From Armigeres subalbatus (taxonomy: Eukaryota; Arthropoda; Insecta; Diptera; Culicidae), in the NCBI RefSeq assembly GCF_024139115.2, contig NW_026942800.1:186001-250000 (forward strand): DNA of 64,000 nt. Direction: 5' to 3'. A model generated the notes under the pieces. It worked only from the letters and a program-made list of their open reading frames with translations, had not been told where the DNA came from and searched no databases. Position 1 is the stretch's first letter. Each line of letters starts with the position of its first letter. Of this stretch, positions 33,799 through 45,640 are shown piece after piece. The position numbers and the translations under genes were made by a program.

Positions 33799-34032
33799 AA
33801 TGTCCTCGATTATTGAGCCTAGTAATGTTTGAGACGATTTGTCAATAATAAGAACCGCTAGGCGCTATTTTGTGCGTAAAATTTGATGACTTTTATAGGC
33901 GCTTGATGCGGATTTCTTTAACTATAGCATCATCAACGTGCACTGCCCACACGAAGGGAGACCCGACCCGAAGACGATAAAGAAGCGTTTTATGGACAGC
34001 TGGAGCAGATATACGATGGATCGGATGTCCAC

Positions 34033-35131
34033 TAGAGCGACTCAAATTTTGACTTTTTCGCCCCCCGATGCCTCAACGACTGCATTTGCTCTTTTTATAA
34101 TCCTCCTAAATGTTTAGCTAATTTGGATGTAATTTGAGTGAGCACGCGCAGTTTGAAGTTTGTATGAAAATTACTATGAAAACAGAAACTTCGTGGAAAA
34201 CCGTTCCCCAAAGCTTCCCTGGGTAGACACCTTTGCGTGGTGTGTTACGGGGTAAGATCTACCACGGTTACATTGCCAGCTACAGGCAAATCCTGACCCA
34301 ACGATTACCTTCCTCATTATCCAACTCCGTGGTACTTATGAGAGTGTCGCTAAGTCGGTGGCCTCTCGTTAAGTAAGTACTACATCAACACTTCCTTCCT
34401 TTCCCTAGTTACGGTGAAGATGGGCGTGGCCAGGAGTAGTAATCCTCATGCTTTTGTTATTTTTGTTTAAGACTGGAATCAAGGACCACTCCCCTTCTTG
34501 ATTTCTGATAGCATTCTAGATAAGGATCTCAAAAGTAAAACATGAGTATCACTAGTGTCCAATCTACGAATTACACCGTAACAATGCTAATGCTAATGCT
34601 AATGCTAACCGTTCCCCAAAGCTTCCCTTTAAGCTCTAAAAACATATAAGTACATCGGCAGCATAGGAAATTATACAAGGAAACAGATCGTATTTGTTGC
34701 GTAACGATTTGATGCTTACTGGAAAAGTTATTAAGGGAATCCTGAATCGTAGGAAATTCAATTTAACACGTAAAACATGTTATTCTTTTATGTGTTAAAT
34801 TGATTAAACATCAATAATGAGCATTTTTGTTTTCTTCATAACTTTGCTTCCAAACGAGTCATCGCTTCACAACAACAAACGCCCTTCAGCTTGAGAAGTA
34901 TTCTGTGTGGTCAATGTGTTGATTATATTTAAATAGTTCATGGGCCACCTCACGGAACGGTCTTTCACATAAGGGTCAGTTTTCATAGTAATTTCCATAC
35001 AAACTTTAAATGACGTGTGCACAGTCAAATTACATCCAAATTTGCTAAAAATTTAGGAGGATTATTAAAATGGCAAATGCAATCGTTTAAGCATCGGGGG
35101 ACAAAAAAGTCAAAATTTGAATCACTTGTGA
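34033..35131. mobile_element. MITE with 8-bp TSD inside the RTE-like LINE
   Basis: The left end reads tagagcgactcaaattttga and the right-end inverse reads gtgattcaaattttgac. The arms pair for about 130 bases. ATGTCCAC flanks both sides (34,025-34,032 and 35,132-35,139). The undisturbed order of the LINE coding sequence across the site confirms it as an insertion. The 8-bp TSD suggests the hAT superfamily. The interior holds another insertion at 34,223-34,607. Confidence 0.85.
34223..34607 (+). mobile_element. Short retroposed element with 21-bp TSD and (GCTAAT)n tail
   Basis: The element begins gggtagacacctttgc and ends gctaatgctaatgctaatg-ctaa. A 21-base direct repeat beginning ACCGTTCCCCAAAG flanks it on both sides (34,202-34,222 and about 34,608-34,628). 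The long TSD and simple-repeat tail indicate target-primed retroposition. A related minus-strand fragment occurs at 47,530-47,737 (shared phrase acttatgagagt-tcgctaag). No tRNA boxes are obvious. Confidence 0.8.
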
Positions 35132-35964
35132 ATGTCCACTGCCGGACGTCAAAATCCTTAATGAACGCTCAGGTAGGACCTCAGGTATAGATCGGTCGGT
35201 CATTGGACTGGATTAACTGCATACCGTATCGTACGACAACGGCCAACGATGCATCATCATTGCAGCCTGCCGCGGAATGGTAGTCCGAAACACTTACTTC
35301 CCCGCAAGAATATACACAAGGCCACATGGAAATAACCTTATCAAGTAACGGTGATCCAAAAGTGGCGGCAGCACTACGAAGAGCACCTGAATGGCGATGT
35401 GACAGGTAATGGTATGGTAATAAACCTAAGAACATGCGCGCAAGACATGTGACTTCCGGCTCCGAATCTTCAGGAAATCCAGGTGGAGATCGGCCAGCTG
35501 AAAAACAGCAAAGCCCCTGGAGTCGATAAGCTGGATTGTAGTAACTACCGCGCCATCACGTCGCTGAACGTGACTACAAGGTACTCTCCCAAGTTTTATA
35601 CCACCGAGTACCGACTAACACTACTTGCAAGAGAGTTCGTGGGGCAGTACCTGGCGGGATTTATGGGAGAACGCTCCACCACGGACTAGGTGTTCGCCAT
35701 TCGCCAAGTACTGCAAAAATGCCGTGAATACAACGTGCCCACACATCATCTATTCATCGACTTCGAAGCCGCATATGGTACAATCGATCGGGACCATCTA
35801 TGACAGCTAATGCACGAACACGGATTTCCGAATAAACTGGGTCAGTTGATCAAGGCGACGATGGATCGGGTGATGTGGGTAGTTCGAGTTTTAGGGGCAA
35901 GGTGATGGTCTTTCGTGTCTACGATTCAACATCGCTTTGGAGGGAGTAATTCTAAGGGCAGGGA

Positions 35965-36759
35965 TTGACACGGTACCACTCGATTTTCACAAAGTCCGTC
36001 CAGTTATTTGGTTTTGCCGACGACATTGATATTATGGCACGTAACTTTAAGAGGATGGAGCGAGCCTATATCAGATTGGAAAGCGAAGCTAGACGGATTG
36101 AACTAGTCATCAACACGTCGAAGACGAAGTACATGATAGGGAGAGGCTCAAGAGAGGACAACGTGAGCCACCCACCACGAGTTTCTATCGGTGGTGACGA
36201 CAACGAGGTGGTTGAAGAATTCGTGTACTTGGGCTCACTGGTGACCGCCGATAACGATACCAGCAGAGAAATTCGGAGGCGCATAGTGGCTGGAAATCGT
36301 ACGTACTTTGGACTCCGCAAGACGCTCCGATCGAATAGAGTTCGCCGCCGTACCAAACTGACTAACTACAAAACGCTCATTAGACCGGTAGTCCTCTACG
36401 GACACGAGACCTGGACGATGCTCGGACAGATGGCGGACAGTACGTGGAGCAGGCGAATAAACCTCGAGTTGCATCAGCTGTTGGGAGAACCATCCATCGT
36501 ACTCACCGCGAAAATCGGAAGACTGCGGTGGGCCGGGAACGTAGCCAGAATGTCGGACAGTAATCCGGTGAAAACGGTTCTCGACAACGATCCAACGGGA
36601 ACAAGAAGGCGACGTGCCCAGCGGGCAAGGTGGATCGATCAGGTGGAGGACGATTTGCGGAGCCTCCCCAGACTGCGTGGCTGGCGAAGTACATCCATGG
36701 ATCGAGCTGAATGGGGATGTCTTTTATGTGCAGCACAGGCCACTCCGGCCTTAGTCTGA
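35965..36759 (+). CDS. RTE-like reverse transcriptase, C-terminal half
   Basis: The frame is 264 residues. It starts just before the catalytic site LFGFADDIDIM (aspartates at 36,019-36,024). Next come INTSKTKYMIG, VVEEFVYLGSLVTADND (thumb), REIRRRIVAGNRTYFGL, LIRPVVLYGHETW and the C-terminal basic region KIGRLRWAGNVARMSDS. The final segment is the tryptophan-rich tail RARWIDQVEDDLRSL. Upstream RT motifs lie in broken frames at 35,470-35,950. A short deletion after the phrase YGHETWTML removes part of the C-terminus when compared with the 48-kb copy. Confidence 0.78.
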   Translation: MTRYHSIFTKSVQLFGFADDIDIMARNFKRMERAYIRLESEARRIELVINTSKTKYMIGRGSREDNVSHPPRVSIGGDDNEVVEEFVYLGSLVTADNDTSREIRRRIVAGNRTYFGLRKTLRSNRVRRRTKLTNYKTLIRPVVLYGHETWTMLGQMADSTWSRRINLELHQLLGEPSIVLTAKIGRLRWAGNVARMSDSNPVKTVLDNDPTGTRRRRAQRARWIDQVEDDLRSLPRLRGWRSTSMDRAEWGCLLCAAQATPALV

Positions 36760-36779
36760 TAATAAATAAAAAAATGTAA

Positions 36780-39700
36780 ACCCGTTTGAATATTTTTTAG
36801 ACCAAAAAGCCAAAAGATAAGAACAAATATCACAGTCAAACTATAATCAATTCAAGAATTTCATAATGACAGAACTATGTTAAAGCTATAAATACAATAA
36901 CAATTTTAGAAAGCAACAAACATTAGTCAGCTAAGCACTACATTTCAATCTCGCGACAATAAACTTTATATTATTTTTATAATATTTTAGGAACCCAAAA
37001 ACATTATAACACCGATTAAAAATGCGACCCATACTATTAATAGGAAAATGAAAGCCGTAGTAGGTAAGCGAAAGAATTCAGCATTTCTCGTAATACGCCT
37101 TCTAATATTGGTGTTTGGCTGTCCACTAGGTGGATCAATCAGGTTTTGTTTTATGATAATCAACATAATTTACGCGGTCTACATGCTCAGAAGGGCATCA
37201 AATTGGAACGACATTCAAAACATGGCTCGTATGGTTCAGTTATGAAGCCGCGAAACAATAGAGCAATGAAGTAAAATCCAAATCGAAGTAAAATCCAAAT
37301 TTAAGGAAATCGATTTGAAATTAATTTTTGGAGACCATGTTTGTGTCCCGCTTTCCCCGAGCGAAGTCTTTATTACTGTTGAATGCATTTGTGGTATACA
37401 ATGTGCTGATCACGATTATGATTATGACTTAAAAGGGGATTTTATTTTGCCATAGCTTTTCCGTATCAAACCATGCCCAGTCATTGGATTGAATAATAAC
37501 ATTTTGTCTGCTAATATAACATCAAGTCGACCTGCAAGTTTCAGAAAAAAATTTATTGGTCGGTGTTTGGATTGACTGATTATGGCCATAGTGAGTGTGC
37601 CTCGTGAGTAAATAAAAAAGGATCCATATAACAGAAAGTTACCATAAAACATAAAACTAATATCATAAAGCTGTAATCGAAATGTTAATGCCGGTCATTA
37701 TGAAAAACTTCCCCCTCGAACAATAACTCCCGTTCACCTTGCAAAATGATTCAATTGCAGTCAGAATCACTTGTCTCCGCCTGTCACCATATTTAGTCCC
37801 ATCCCGTGCCAAATCCGACCGCCTGCATATGACAACGGCGCGCATCGGTGGCAACGTGCCCAATTTGGCAATGTGAGCGATGAAATCCGAAAATGAAATT
37901 AATGGAAACGATTCTACTGATGGGAATATGTCCTCCCCAGCACCAAATTAAAATACTGTCTCGACCGGATTGACCTTCTTTCCTGTTTGTCGTTCTTTTC
38001 CACCGCTGAATGTTCCGTCCGGTTTGCAACGATCACCACCACCGACTACTGACAACAACGGCCCGAATTCCGGGGGTACTACCGAAGTTGACTTTTTGCG
38101 TGCGGATGATGATGGCCGGCTTCGGTTTTGGTTCCGGTTTGCCACTGCACTGGCGGGCCGGCTGACCGGGGGTCCAAGCATGAGGCACCTTCTCTCTATC
38201 CTTGCTGCCGCACAGACTTGTGGCATATCTCGGCCTGGTGGTGCGCTGCTTGGCTTGTTTGGCCAACCGAAAAATAATGAAGCTCGAAATCTAATTCGAA
38301 ATCTCTGCCAGCAACCGCATTCTCTTTGTGCAGCCACACCATCAGTGTGATATGGATGCGAGAGCCCTCCTCCTTCGGGTCTGTACGAGTGTGTGTATGT
38401 GCGAGTTAGCAGTGTTTTGCAGTCGGTTTTGGGAACAGGTCCCAGCATCCAATCCACATCCGACTGAGATGCGCTATATGGCAGTGATTTAATTTTTAAA
38501 GTTAATTGGAAATATAAAATTGACCGAAAGTTGCTGCTGCCTTCTGTTCTGGTTGTTGGGTTTTTGCTTTGTACGTGTCTATTCTATGTCCCCCCTCGTT
38601 CGGTTCGAGTGTGGTTCTCTTTATTGGGGCTTTTGAGGTTTTTGAGCGCTGCAAGTTGCTTCGCAATTTGCTTTCTGACATTTTGTGAAGGCGAACATTG
38701 TGTGAAAAATGTTTGATAACTTCGGACTGATGAACAAGCAAACTGACAACTGAGAAATTTACATAAATTGTATCCAAGCATTTGGAAAATAGAAGAGGAC
38801 TATGAATACTAAGCGAAGTGTCATGGACAATTACTGGGAAATGCAAGAAGTGGCGTAGTTCTCACATCAATTCACTAATAGCGATAGAATTCTTGAAGAA
38901 ATTTTAAAATAAATTGCAAATGTAGAAATATTCGAGAAAATGTTATTGTTTAATTTCTAGAGGAATTCTCAAACACTTACTGCAAATGCTGCATTTCATA
39001 GCCATTTGAAAAGGCTAACCCAGTCACATCCAAATTTCCTACAACGTTAACATTAGAAATTGTAAGTTTCAAGCAAAAATGAAATTTAAAATTTGAACTA
39101 TTCTAATATGTAACAGATTTGAAACACAGATATCTTGTACACTCGAGTGATCACTCCTATATACTCCTATTCGTCACAGTTCGATTTAGTATGAAAAGCT
39201 CATTTCGGATGTAATAATCTCAACGCAACTTCAATATTATTTAGTTATCTTCATTTTCCTCTTTCGGTAAGACTTCTTTGTGATAACTTTCAGCTTGTCG
39301 GAGAGCTGCCAGCAGGAAAAAAAATAACAGAGTTACTGTCAGATAGCATCAACAAAACTTTGTTTGCTAATTAGACATCAAATTAGCACAATCGTAAATG
39401 AGATTTCGCGAAGGCGCACCCCCGCATGATAAAGTTGGAGACAACCCCTATCCCGACCCGAACGGCAATTGACTTCGAGGGAACGGCGCTGTCCCATTCT
39501 ATTCGTCGTATTACGTGGCTTCGTTAGACAACTGTGTCGGGTGATTCGCCCTGATGGTTATTTTAAGGTTTCTAAGTTAGAATTGGATTCAAGAAGAAAA
39601 TACGATCTCTCGTAGTCGGTGGGAGTACCAATTTGTGCTAAAAAAATCTACAGATGGAACAAAATATGGATTAGTTTCAACTTCATTTTGCTGTTTGTAA

Positions 39701-40860
39701 TCTCGCTTTGAATGCTGCTCATGGTCGTAAATTTCACAATCGCTCTGTGTCTCAAGTAGAACTGAGGAAATTAATTTCCTATTTGTATTTTTGTCCTATG
39801 CTTTCACCCGCTGACCAGATTTAGGAACAGACTACCGAGCATTTGTTGAAAAGTCCACCAACGGAAATGAAATCATCTTCGCTGTAACACTCTTTGAAGC
39901 GACATCGTCAGGAGCATCGTAAGGGAATAACAGTGAGTGTTATTTATTCGAAGGTGAACATAACTAAATATTATGCATACATAGGAAGGAGCTGTTCTGC
40001 ATTTTATAAATAACCCATGCGTAACATCTAGGCCTTATATGATCTATGGAATTTTCCTGGAGATGCCACTGCATAACCGGAATGAACCCCAAAGCAGTGG
40101 AAGGAAAATTGTTAAGACCAGTTTTTTTTTTAATTAAAATTTTTAGCTTAAAAACTTTTCTCCGCTGTGATTTCAGTTTTGTCCCTTCCATTGGGCCTGC
40201 GGCAGGAGTGCTTTCGACTCGTATTATTCCTTTCCTCGCGCGTGTATCTTCCAAGTGAAAGGCGCAACTACACCATCATCGTACAGCATCATGACGGTTT
40301 TGTATCTGTTCTTTGTCATAAAAGTCTAAAAAATACTTTTTTTTGTCTCTGGCTCCTATAAATTACCCTTTTTGATATATCATAGAACCAAAGTGACAGA
40401 TAGGACGTGGCACAAAAGGCTTAGTTAAAAGAGCAAAGGGCCACAGAAAATGAAATGTTGTGGTTGGTCAAAGATAAAGCTCGCCCGCACAGTTTTCCAT
40501 TCGTTTTTCTTTTTCTTGTGATTTGTCAGATGGAAACCGAAGTCGGTATTGGATGAGGGGAAATATTTATCGGATTTATTATAGTTGGTATTTGCTGACC
40601 GGTATTCATTGAATTGGTGTATCACGTGCTTTCAAGACCTATAGATATACACTATACAAGGTCTATTTGATTTTTGCTACATCTTATCACTTGATTGCTT
40701 TTAATTTCTTTATCCGATCATGTTTATTATTTATACTCCGTATCTTTAAGAACTATACAACCTTCTTCAATGACTCTACAGTCTACATCCCAACTGGTAC
40801 TTAGCCTGCTGCTGGACTGTATTCTATTGGCATTTCCTGAGTTATTCGTTGAAAACTTTT
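36780..40860. other. Largely unique-looking DNA without a recognised gene
   Basis: No TIR, SINE or LINE phrase was seen. The block 37,640-38,460 is GC-richer and carries phrases that look constrained (for example ccgcctgcatatgacaacgg). The longest frames there (169 codons minus, 126 codons plus) overlap on opposite strands and show no domain. This may be conserved non-coding DNA or an untranslated exon. Confidence 0.3.
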
Positions 40861-40864
40861 CCCC

Positions 40865-41000
40865 GCCGTTGCAAGAGGTATCTTGTGTGGCATGGCTAGG
40901 AGAATGGATTGGATATGTCGAGAATGCTTCCCACCCAAAAAGATCCTAGACCGTACCGAGAATCGAATTAGTTATCTCCGGATTTGCAAACCTAACAAAC
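40865..41000 (-). mobile_element. tRNA-derived SINE, second family, copy 3 (degenerate)
   Basis: The minus strand reads ttaggtttgcaaatccgga, a B-box relic (aattcgattctcggtacgg), tctaggatctttttgggtgg and a ccacacaagatacc-type 3' part. It matches the 3.47-kb copy with many substitutions. The Juan-like LINE inserted just beside it. Confidence 0.6.
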
Positions 41001-41265
41001 CTGCAAGGTTAACAGAAGATCTAATAAAGACAAATAGACATAAAACAATTTTTTTTTTTTTAACTAATTTTATTTGTTAATTATCTAATACATGCATTCA
41101 TCTCTTAGACTAGGTGTTCGTTGTTTTCTTAACACTATCATCCTTATTTGCTATGTTACTTTTTAGTTATTATTAATACATTTCAATTGCCTCTGGCAGT
41201 TAGAATTTTTCCTCTGGTTGAATTGAACCATGTAGGAATTACAATGTTTTCAACTTAAACTAAAC

Positions 41266-44049
41266 TTAACCTATTTTATACAAAGGGTACAAGGAGTTAA
41301 TCGTTGCAATAGAAGATTGCAACGATTTCTGTCTAAAATTGGAAATTATTTTGTTGGACATTTGTTGCAATGTCTCAATATTAGAAATTCTATGAAGTTC
41401 ATTGGTACTATACCACGGAGGCAACTTCAGAATCATTTTCAAAATTTTATTTTGAATCCTCTGGAGTGCCTTTTTTCTGGTATTGCAGCAACTAGTCCAT
41501 ATTGGCACAGCATACAACATGGCAGGTCTAAATATTTGTTTGTAAATCAAAAGTTTGTTCTTAAGACAAAGTTTTGATTTTCTGTTTATAAGTGGATATA
41601 GGCACTTAATATATTTGTTACATTTGGCTTGAAGGCCTTCAATGTGATTTTTAAAAGTCAATTTTTGATCTAGCAGAAGTCCTAAATATTTAGCTTCGCT
41701 AGACCAATTAATTGGAACCCCATTCATAGTGACAATATGTCTGCTAGAAGGTTTCAAATAAGAAGCTCTCGGCTTATGTGGGAAAATTATAAACTTATAA
41801 GAGTTTTGGAAGCATTCGGGAAAATTCCCATTTTTGCAAGTAAGTGGAGAAAATATCCAAACTTTTTTGCAATCTACTACAAATGACACGAAGGCTACGC
41901 CCTTTGGCTGAGATACCTGTGTCATCTGCAAACAAAGATTTTTGACACCCTGGTGGTAAATCAGGTAAGTCAGAAGTAAAAATGTTATACAAAATGGGCC
42001 CCAGTATGCTGCCTTGGGGGACACCAGCCCTTACAGGTAATCTATCAGATTTAGAATTCTGATAGTTTACCTGCAGCGAGCGATCTGATAAATAATTTTG
42101 GATCAGTTTAATGATGTACAGAGGAAAATTAAAATTCATCAATTTTACAATCAAACCTTCATGCCAAACACTGTCAAATGCTTTCTCTATATCAAGAAGA
42201 GCAACTCCAGTCGAATATCCTTCAGATTTGTTGAGCCGAATTAAGTTCGTAACTCTTAATAACTGATGGGTGGTTGAATGCCCATGGCGAAAACCAAATT
42301 GCTCATCAGCAAAAATAGAATTGTCATTAATATGAACCATCATTCTATTTAAAATAATCTTTTCAAACAGTTTGCTTATTGAAGAAAGCAAACTGATTGG
42401 GCGATAACTAGAAGCCTCAGCTGGATTTTTGTCCGGCTTCAAAATTGGAACAACTTTGGCGTTTTTCCATTTATCTGGAAAGTATGCCAATTGAAAACAT
42501 TTGTTAAATAAATTAACCAAAAAGGATAAAGAGCTCTCAGGAAGTTTTTTGATAAGTATGTAGAAAATACCATCATCACCCGGGGCTTTCATATTTTTAA
42601 ATTTTCTAGTAATAGATCTCACTTCATCCAAATTAGTTCCCAACGAAGGGTCAAAACATTCTCTTGATTGAGAATGTCTTCGAAGCTCCGTGTAACCTGA
42701 TCCTCAATTGGACTAGTGAGACCTAGACTAAAATTATGGGCACTCTCGAACTGCTGAGCAAGTTTTTGAGCCTTTTCGCCATTTGTTAATAAAATTTTAT
42801 TTCCCTCTTTAAGCGCTGGAATTGGCTTTTGAGGTTTTTTAAGATTTTTTGTTAATTTCCAAAAGGGTTTCGAACTGGGATCCAACTTCGAGACATTATT
42901 CTCAAAGTTGGTATTTCTCAGAATAGCGAAACGTTTTTTAATTTCATTTTGCAAATCTCGCCAAATAACTTTCAACGCGGGATCGCGAGTTCTTTGGTAT
43001 TGCCTACTTCTCACATTTTTAAGACGGATCAGTAGCTGAAGATCGTCGTCAAGGAGTTATAATGGAGTTGAATTTAATTTCACATTTAGGAATTGCAATG
43101 CCTCTGGCTTCGACAATTAAATTTGTCAAAGATACGAGAGCATTATCAATATCACTTTTGGTATCGAGAGGAATATCAACATCAAAATTCCTATCGATAT
43201 ACGTTTTATATAAATCCCAATCAGCTCTATGATAATTAAAAGTAGAGCTGATTGGATTATAAATGGCTTCTTGTGAGATTTCAAATGTCACAGGAAGGTG
43301 ATCAGAGTCAAAGTCAGCATGAGTTACCAATTGGCCACACAGCTGACTTGAATCCGCTAAAACTTAATCAATTGTAGAAAGATTTCGACTGGAAGAAAAA
43401 CAGGTTGGTCCATTGGGATATTGAATAGTATAATATCCCGCAGAACAATCTTCAAATAAAATTTTACCATTGGAATTGCTTTGAGCATTATTCCATGAAC
43501 GGTGTTTGGCATTGAAGTCACCAATTACGAAGAATTTTGATTTGTTGCGAGTCAGAATTTGAAGATCAGCTTTCAACAAATTCTTTTGCTGCCCATTGCA
43601 TTGAAAAGGCAAGTAGGCTGCAATGAAGGAAAATTGTCCAAAATTTGTTTCAACAGAAACTCCCAAGGTTTCAAAAACTTTGGTTTCAAACGAAGAAAAT
43701 AATTTATGTTTGATACGTCTATTAATGACAATGGCGACCCCACCACAGGCGCTGTCAAGACGATCATTTCTGTAGATAAAATAGTTTGGATTTCTTTTAA
43801 TGGAGAGTCCTGGTTTTAAATACGTTTCAGTTATAATGGCAATATGCACATTATGAACTGAAAGGAAGTTGAATAATTCATCTTCCTTACCCTTTAGAGA
43901 GCGGGCATTCCAATTTAGAACTTTCACACAATTATTTGGATCCATTGAAACGGAGGCCGATAACAATTTTTGTGTGTACTTTATACCAACCTGAACAGCT
44001 TCAGGAATGGTATTTCCTTTGAACATTGCATCAATCATGTGATGCAATT
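41266..44049 (-). pseudogene. Juan-like ORF2: endonuclease and reverse transcriptase, broken
   Basis: The endonuclease part (44,049-43,049) shows VLNWNARSLKGKEDEL, IAIITETYLKPG (catalytic E), FFVIGDFNAKHRSWNN and DFDSDHLPVTFE. The RT part shows MKAPGDDGIFYILIK, ILKPDKNPAEASSYRPISL, EQFGFRHGHSTTHQLL, LDIEKAFDSVWH, RAGVPQGSILGPILYNI, LFADDTGISAK (aspartates at 41,921-41,926) and AKYLGLLLDQKLTFKNHI. All motifs are present. Lesions are an in-frame stop after NLSTID (~43,361), frameshifts near 43,045, 42,645 and 41,820. The protein would nick target DNA and reverse-transcribe element RNA if intact. Confidence 0.88.
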
Positions 44050-44055
44050 GTTCAG

Positions 44056-45316
44056 TTAAAAATCAAAATCGGAAGCAGTCATGCTACCTGAATCGGCAAC
44101 ATGACCGTTATTTTCCGTTGGGACATGGGTATAAACCTCATTTTGAGAAGAGAAATTTTGTCTACCAGCAGCGATGTTTGCATACGTAGGTACATTGGAA
44201 AAATTGGAATTTACTGAAGTGCTTGCTACCCGTTGACGAGCGGCAAAATTTGTTTGTGAATTGTGGTGGGTATGAATTGCTCGACCGGTAACCGGCTTCG
44301 AAATTTGAGCGTTTGAAAAATTTCTACCCGTCGAATCTGGGATCCGATTGGAATTTCCCGTCATCAATTTTGCACGGAATTCAAAACTTTTTGCGTGAAG
44401 GGCATTCCCAGAAATTGGATTTATGATTGCCCCACAATTTGCACATTTAAATTTATTAGAATCTTCTCTCACAGGACATGCGTCCTTGGCGTGAGAGGTT
44501 CCACCACAAATCATGCATTTAGCATCCATGTGACAATGTTTGGTTCCATGACCCCACTTTTGGCACTTATGGCACTGGGTGGGGTTTTGGAAATTTCCCC
44601 CAGGCCTGCGGAAATGTTCCCATGTGACACGGACATGGGACATAATACAGGCCTTTTCCAAACTTTTCATGTTATTTAGTTCACTTTTGTTAAAATGAAC
44701 TAAATAAAATTCTTGAGAAATGCCCCTCTGGGAAGTACCAGAATGGGATTTCTTTTTCATCTTAATTACTTGGACTGGTGATAATCCAAGTAATTGAGAA
44801 ATTTCAATTTTAATCTCATCCAGTGATTTGTCATCACTGGGGCGACCTTTCAAGACGACTTTGAACAAAGAATTTATGGCGCTTCTCAGTTAAATACTGA
44901 AGAAGACGTTTGCGATCGTCAAAGGATCCAGGCAAAACGCGGCAGTCACCCTTCCTAGCAATCTGAAATGAAACCTTGATCCCCTGAAGGTTACTCAAAA
45001 TCTCATTCCGGAAGCCAGAAAACTCGGCAACAGATACCACAATTGGCGGAATTCTTTGCTTTTTCGCATGAATCGAATCACCTGGGCTAGAGGTATATTC
45101 GATTTGCTCAATTTCATCATTAATCAAATCGAATTGATTGCTCAGTTCGATTGGAGAAGAATTATTTCCGATATTAGAGTTAGAAGGAATATCTGAATTC
45201 TCCAGCTTCCTTCTATTTTTTCCGCGCTTTGGCAGGACGGTCTTGAAACCTTGTTTCTTAGAAGGAAGTGGAGAATTCAGAGACTCCCCCTTCCTCTTGT
45301 TTTTATTAATGCTCAT
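44056..45316 (-). pseudogene. Juan-like ORF1: gag-like RNA-binding protein, one frameshift
   Basis: The frame starts MSINKNKRKGE at 45,316 and runs to about 44,870. One frameshift moves the rest into the frame that begins FKVVLKGRPSDDKSLDEI and ends at 44,056. The C-terminal half carries two CCHC zinc knuckles, CHKCQKWGHGTKHC and CMICGGTSHAKDAC (C-x2-C-x4-H-x4-C), then a further CxxC. This order is standard for Jockey-type ORF1 proteins, which coat element RNA and guide it to the nucleus. The stop lies only about 8 bases ahead of the ORF2 frame, fitting translation by reinitiation. Confidence 0.85.
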
Positions 45317-45640
45317 TGCTGAGCGTAGAGACGTGACCTTCTAAGAGATTTTTCCCCAAAACGGTGTCCTTGCAGGATTACCAATGTTTCTCGGAGTTTT
45401 ACTTCCGAAAACGGGTCCAACGTAAAACGAAGGCACGGGTATAAGCAAAGATCGTAACAGGATCAGTGGGTACAAATAGCGCTGAGAAGCACTGTTGAAA
45501 TTAAAATAGCTTCGGGTAGTATTAAAAACTTCCTTCCGCAAAGAGAGAAAGAACCGCACAGCACGAAAGCACGATGCGGTCAGACATAAAACAATTAAAT
45601 AGAAGAAGGACACCAGCAATTTTGAAACGTAGAAATAGTG

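Larger units (their letters stand above)
33925..36777 (+). mobile_element. RTE-like LINE, multiply deleted and interrupted
   Basis: It opens inside the endonuclease (IINVHCPHEG, EAFYGQLEQIYDG) and is split at 34,033-35,131 by a MITE. It resumes with CRGMVVRNTYFPA and then skips to the RT region (VIQKWRQHYEEHLNGD, LKNSKAPGVDKL). It ends after the RT C-terminus with aataaataaaaaaat. The related copy on the minus strand at 48-50.6 kb supplies the expected order and shows that at least two internal segments are missing here. Confidence 0.8.
41051..45581 (-). mobile_element. Juan-like LINE (Jockey clade), full length with TSD
   Basis: On the minus strand it has a 5' UTR (45,581-45,317), ORF1, ORF2, and a 3' UTR ending in a poly(A) of about 11 (T run at 41,051-41,061). 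A 15-base TSD, AGACATAAAACAATT, is perfect at 41,036-41,050 and 45,582-45,596. The element is therefore 4,531 bp and not 5'-truncated. The protein phrases resemble Juan of Aedes; the name is from memory. Perfect TSDs imply a fairly recent insertion, yet both ORFs carry lesions. Confidence 0.9.

Noticed and set aside
37948..38457. 169-codon minus frame and 126-codon plus frame as genes
   Set aside because: They overlap on opposite strands, and neither shows a motif or a plausible exon structure.
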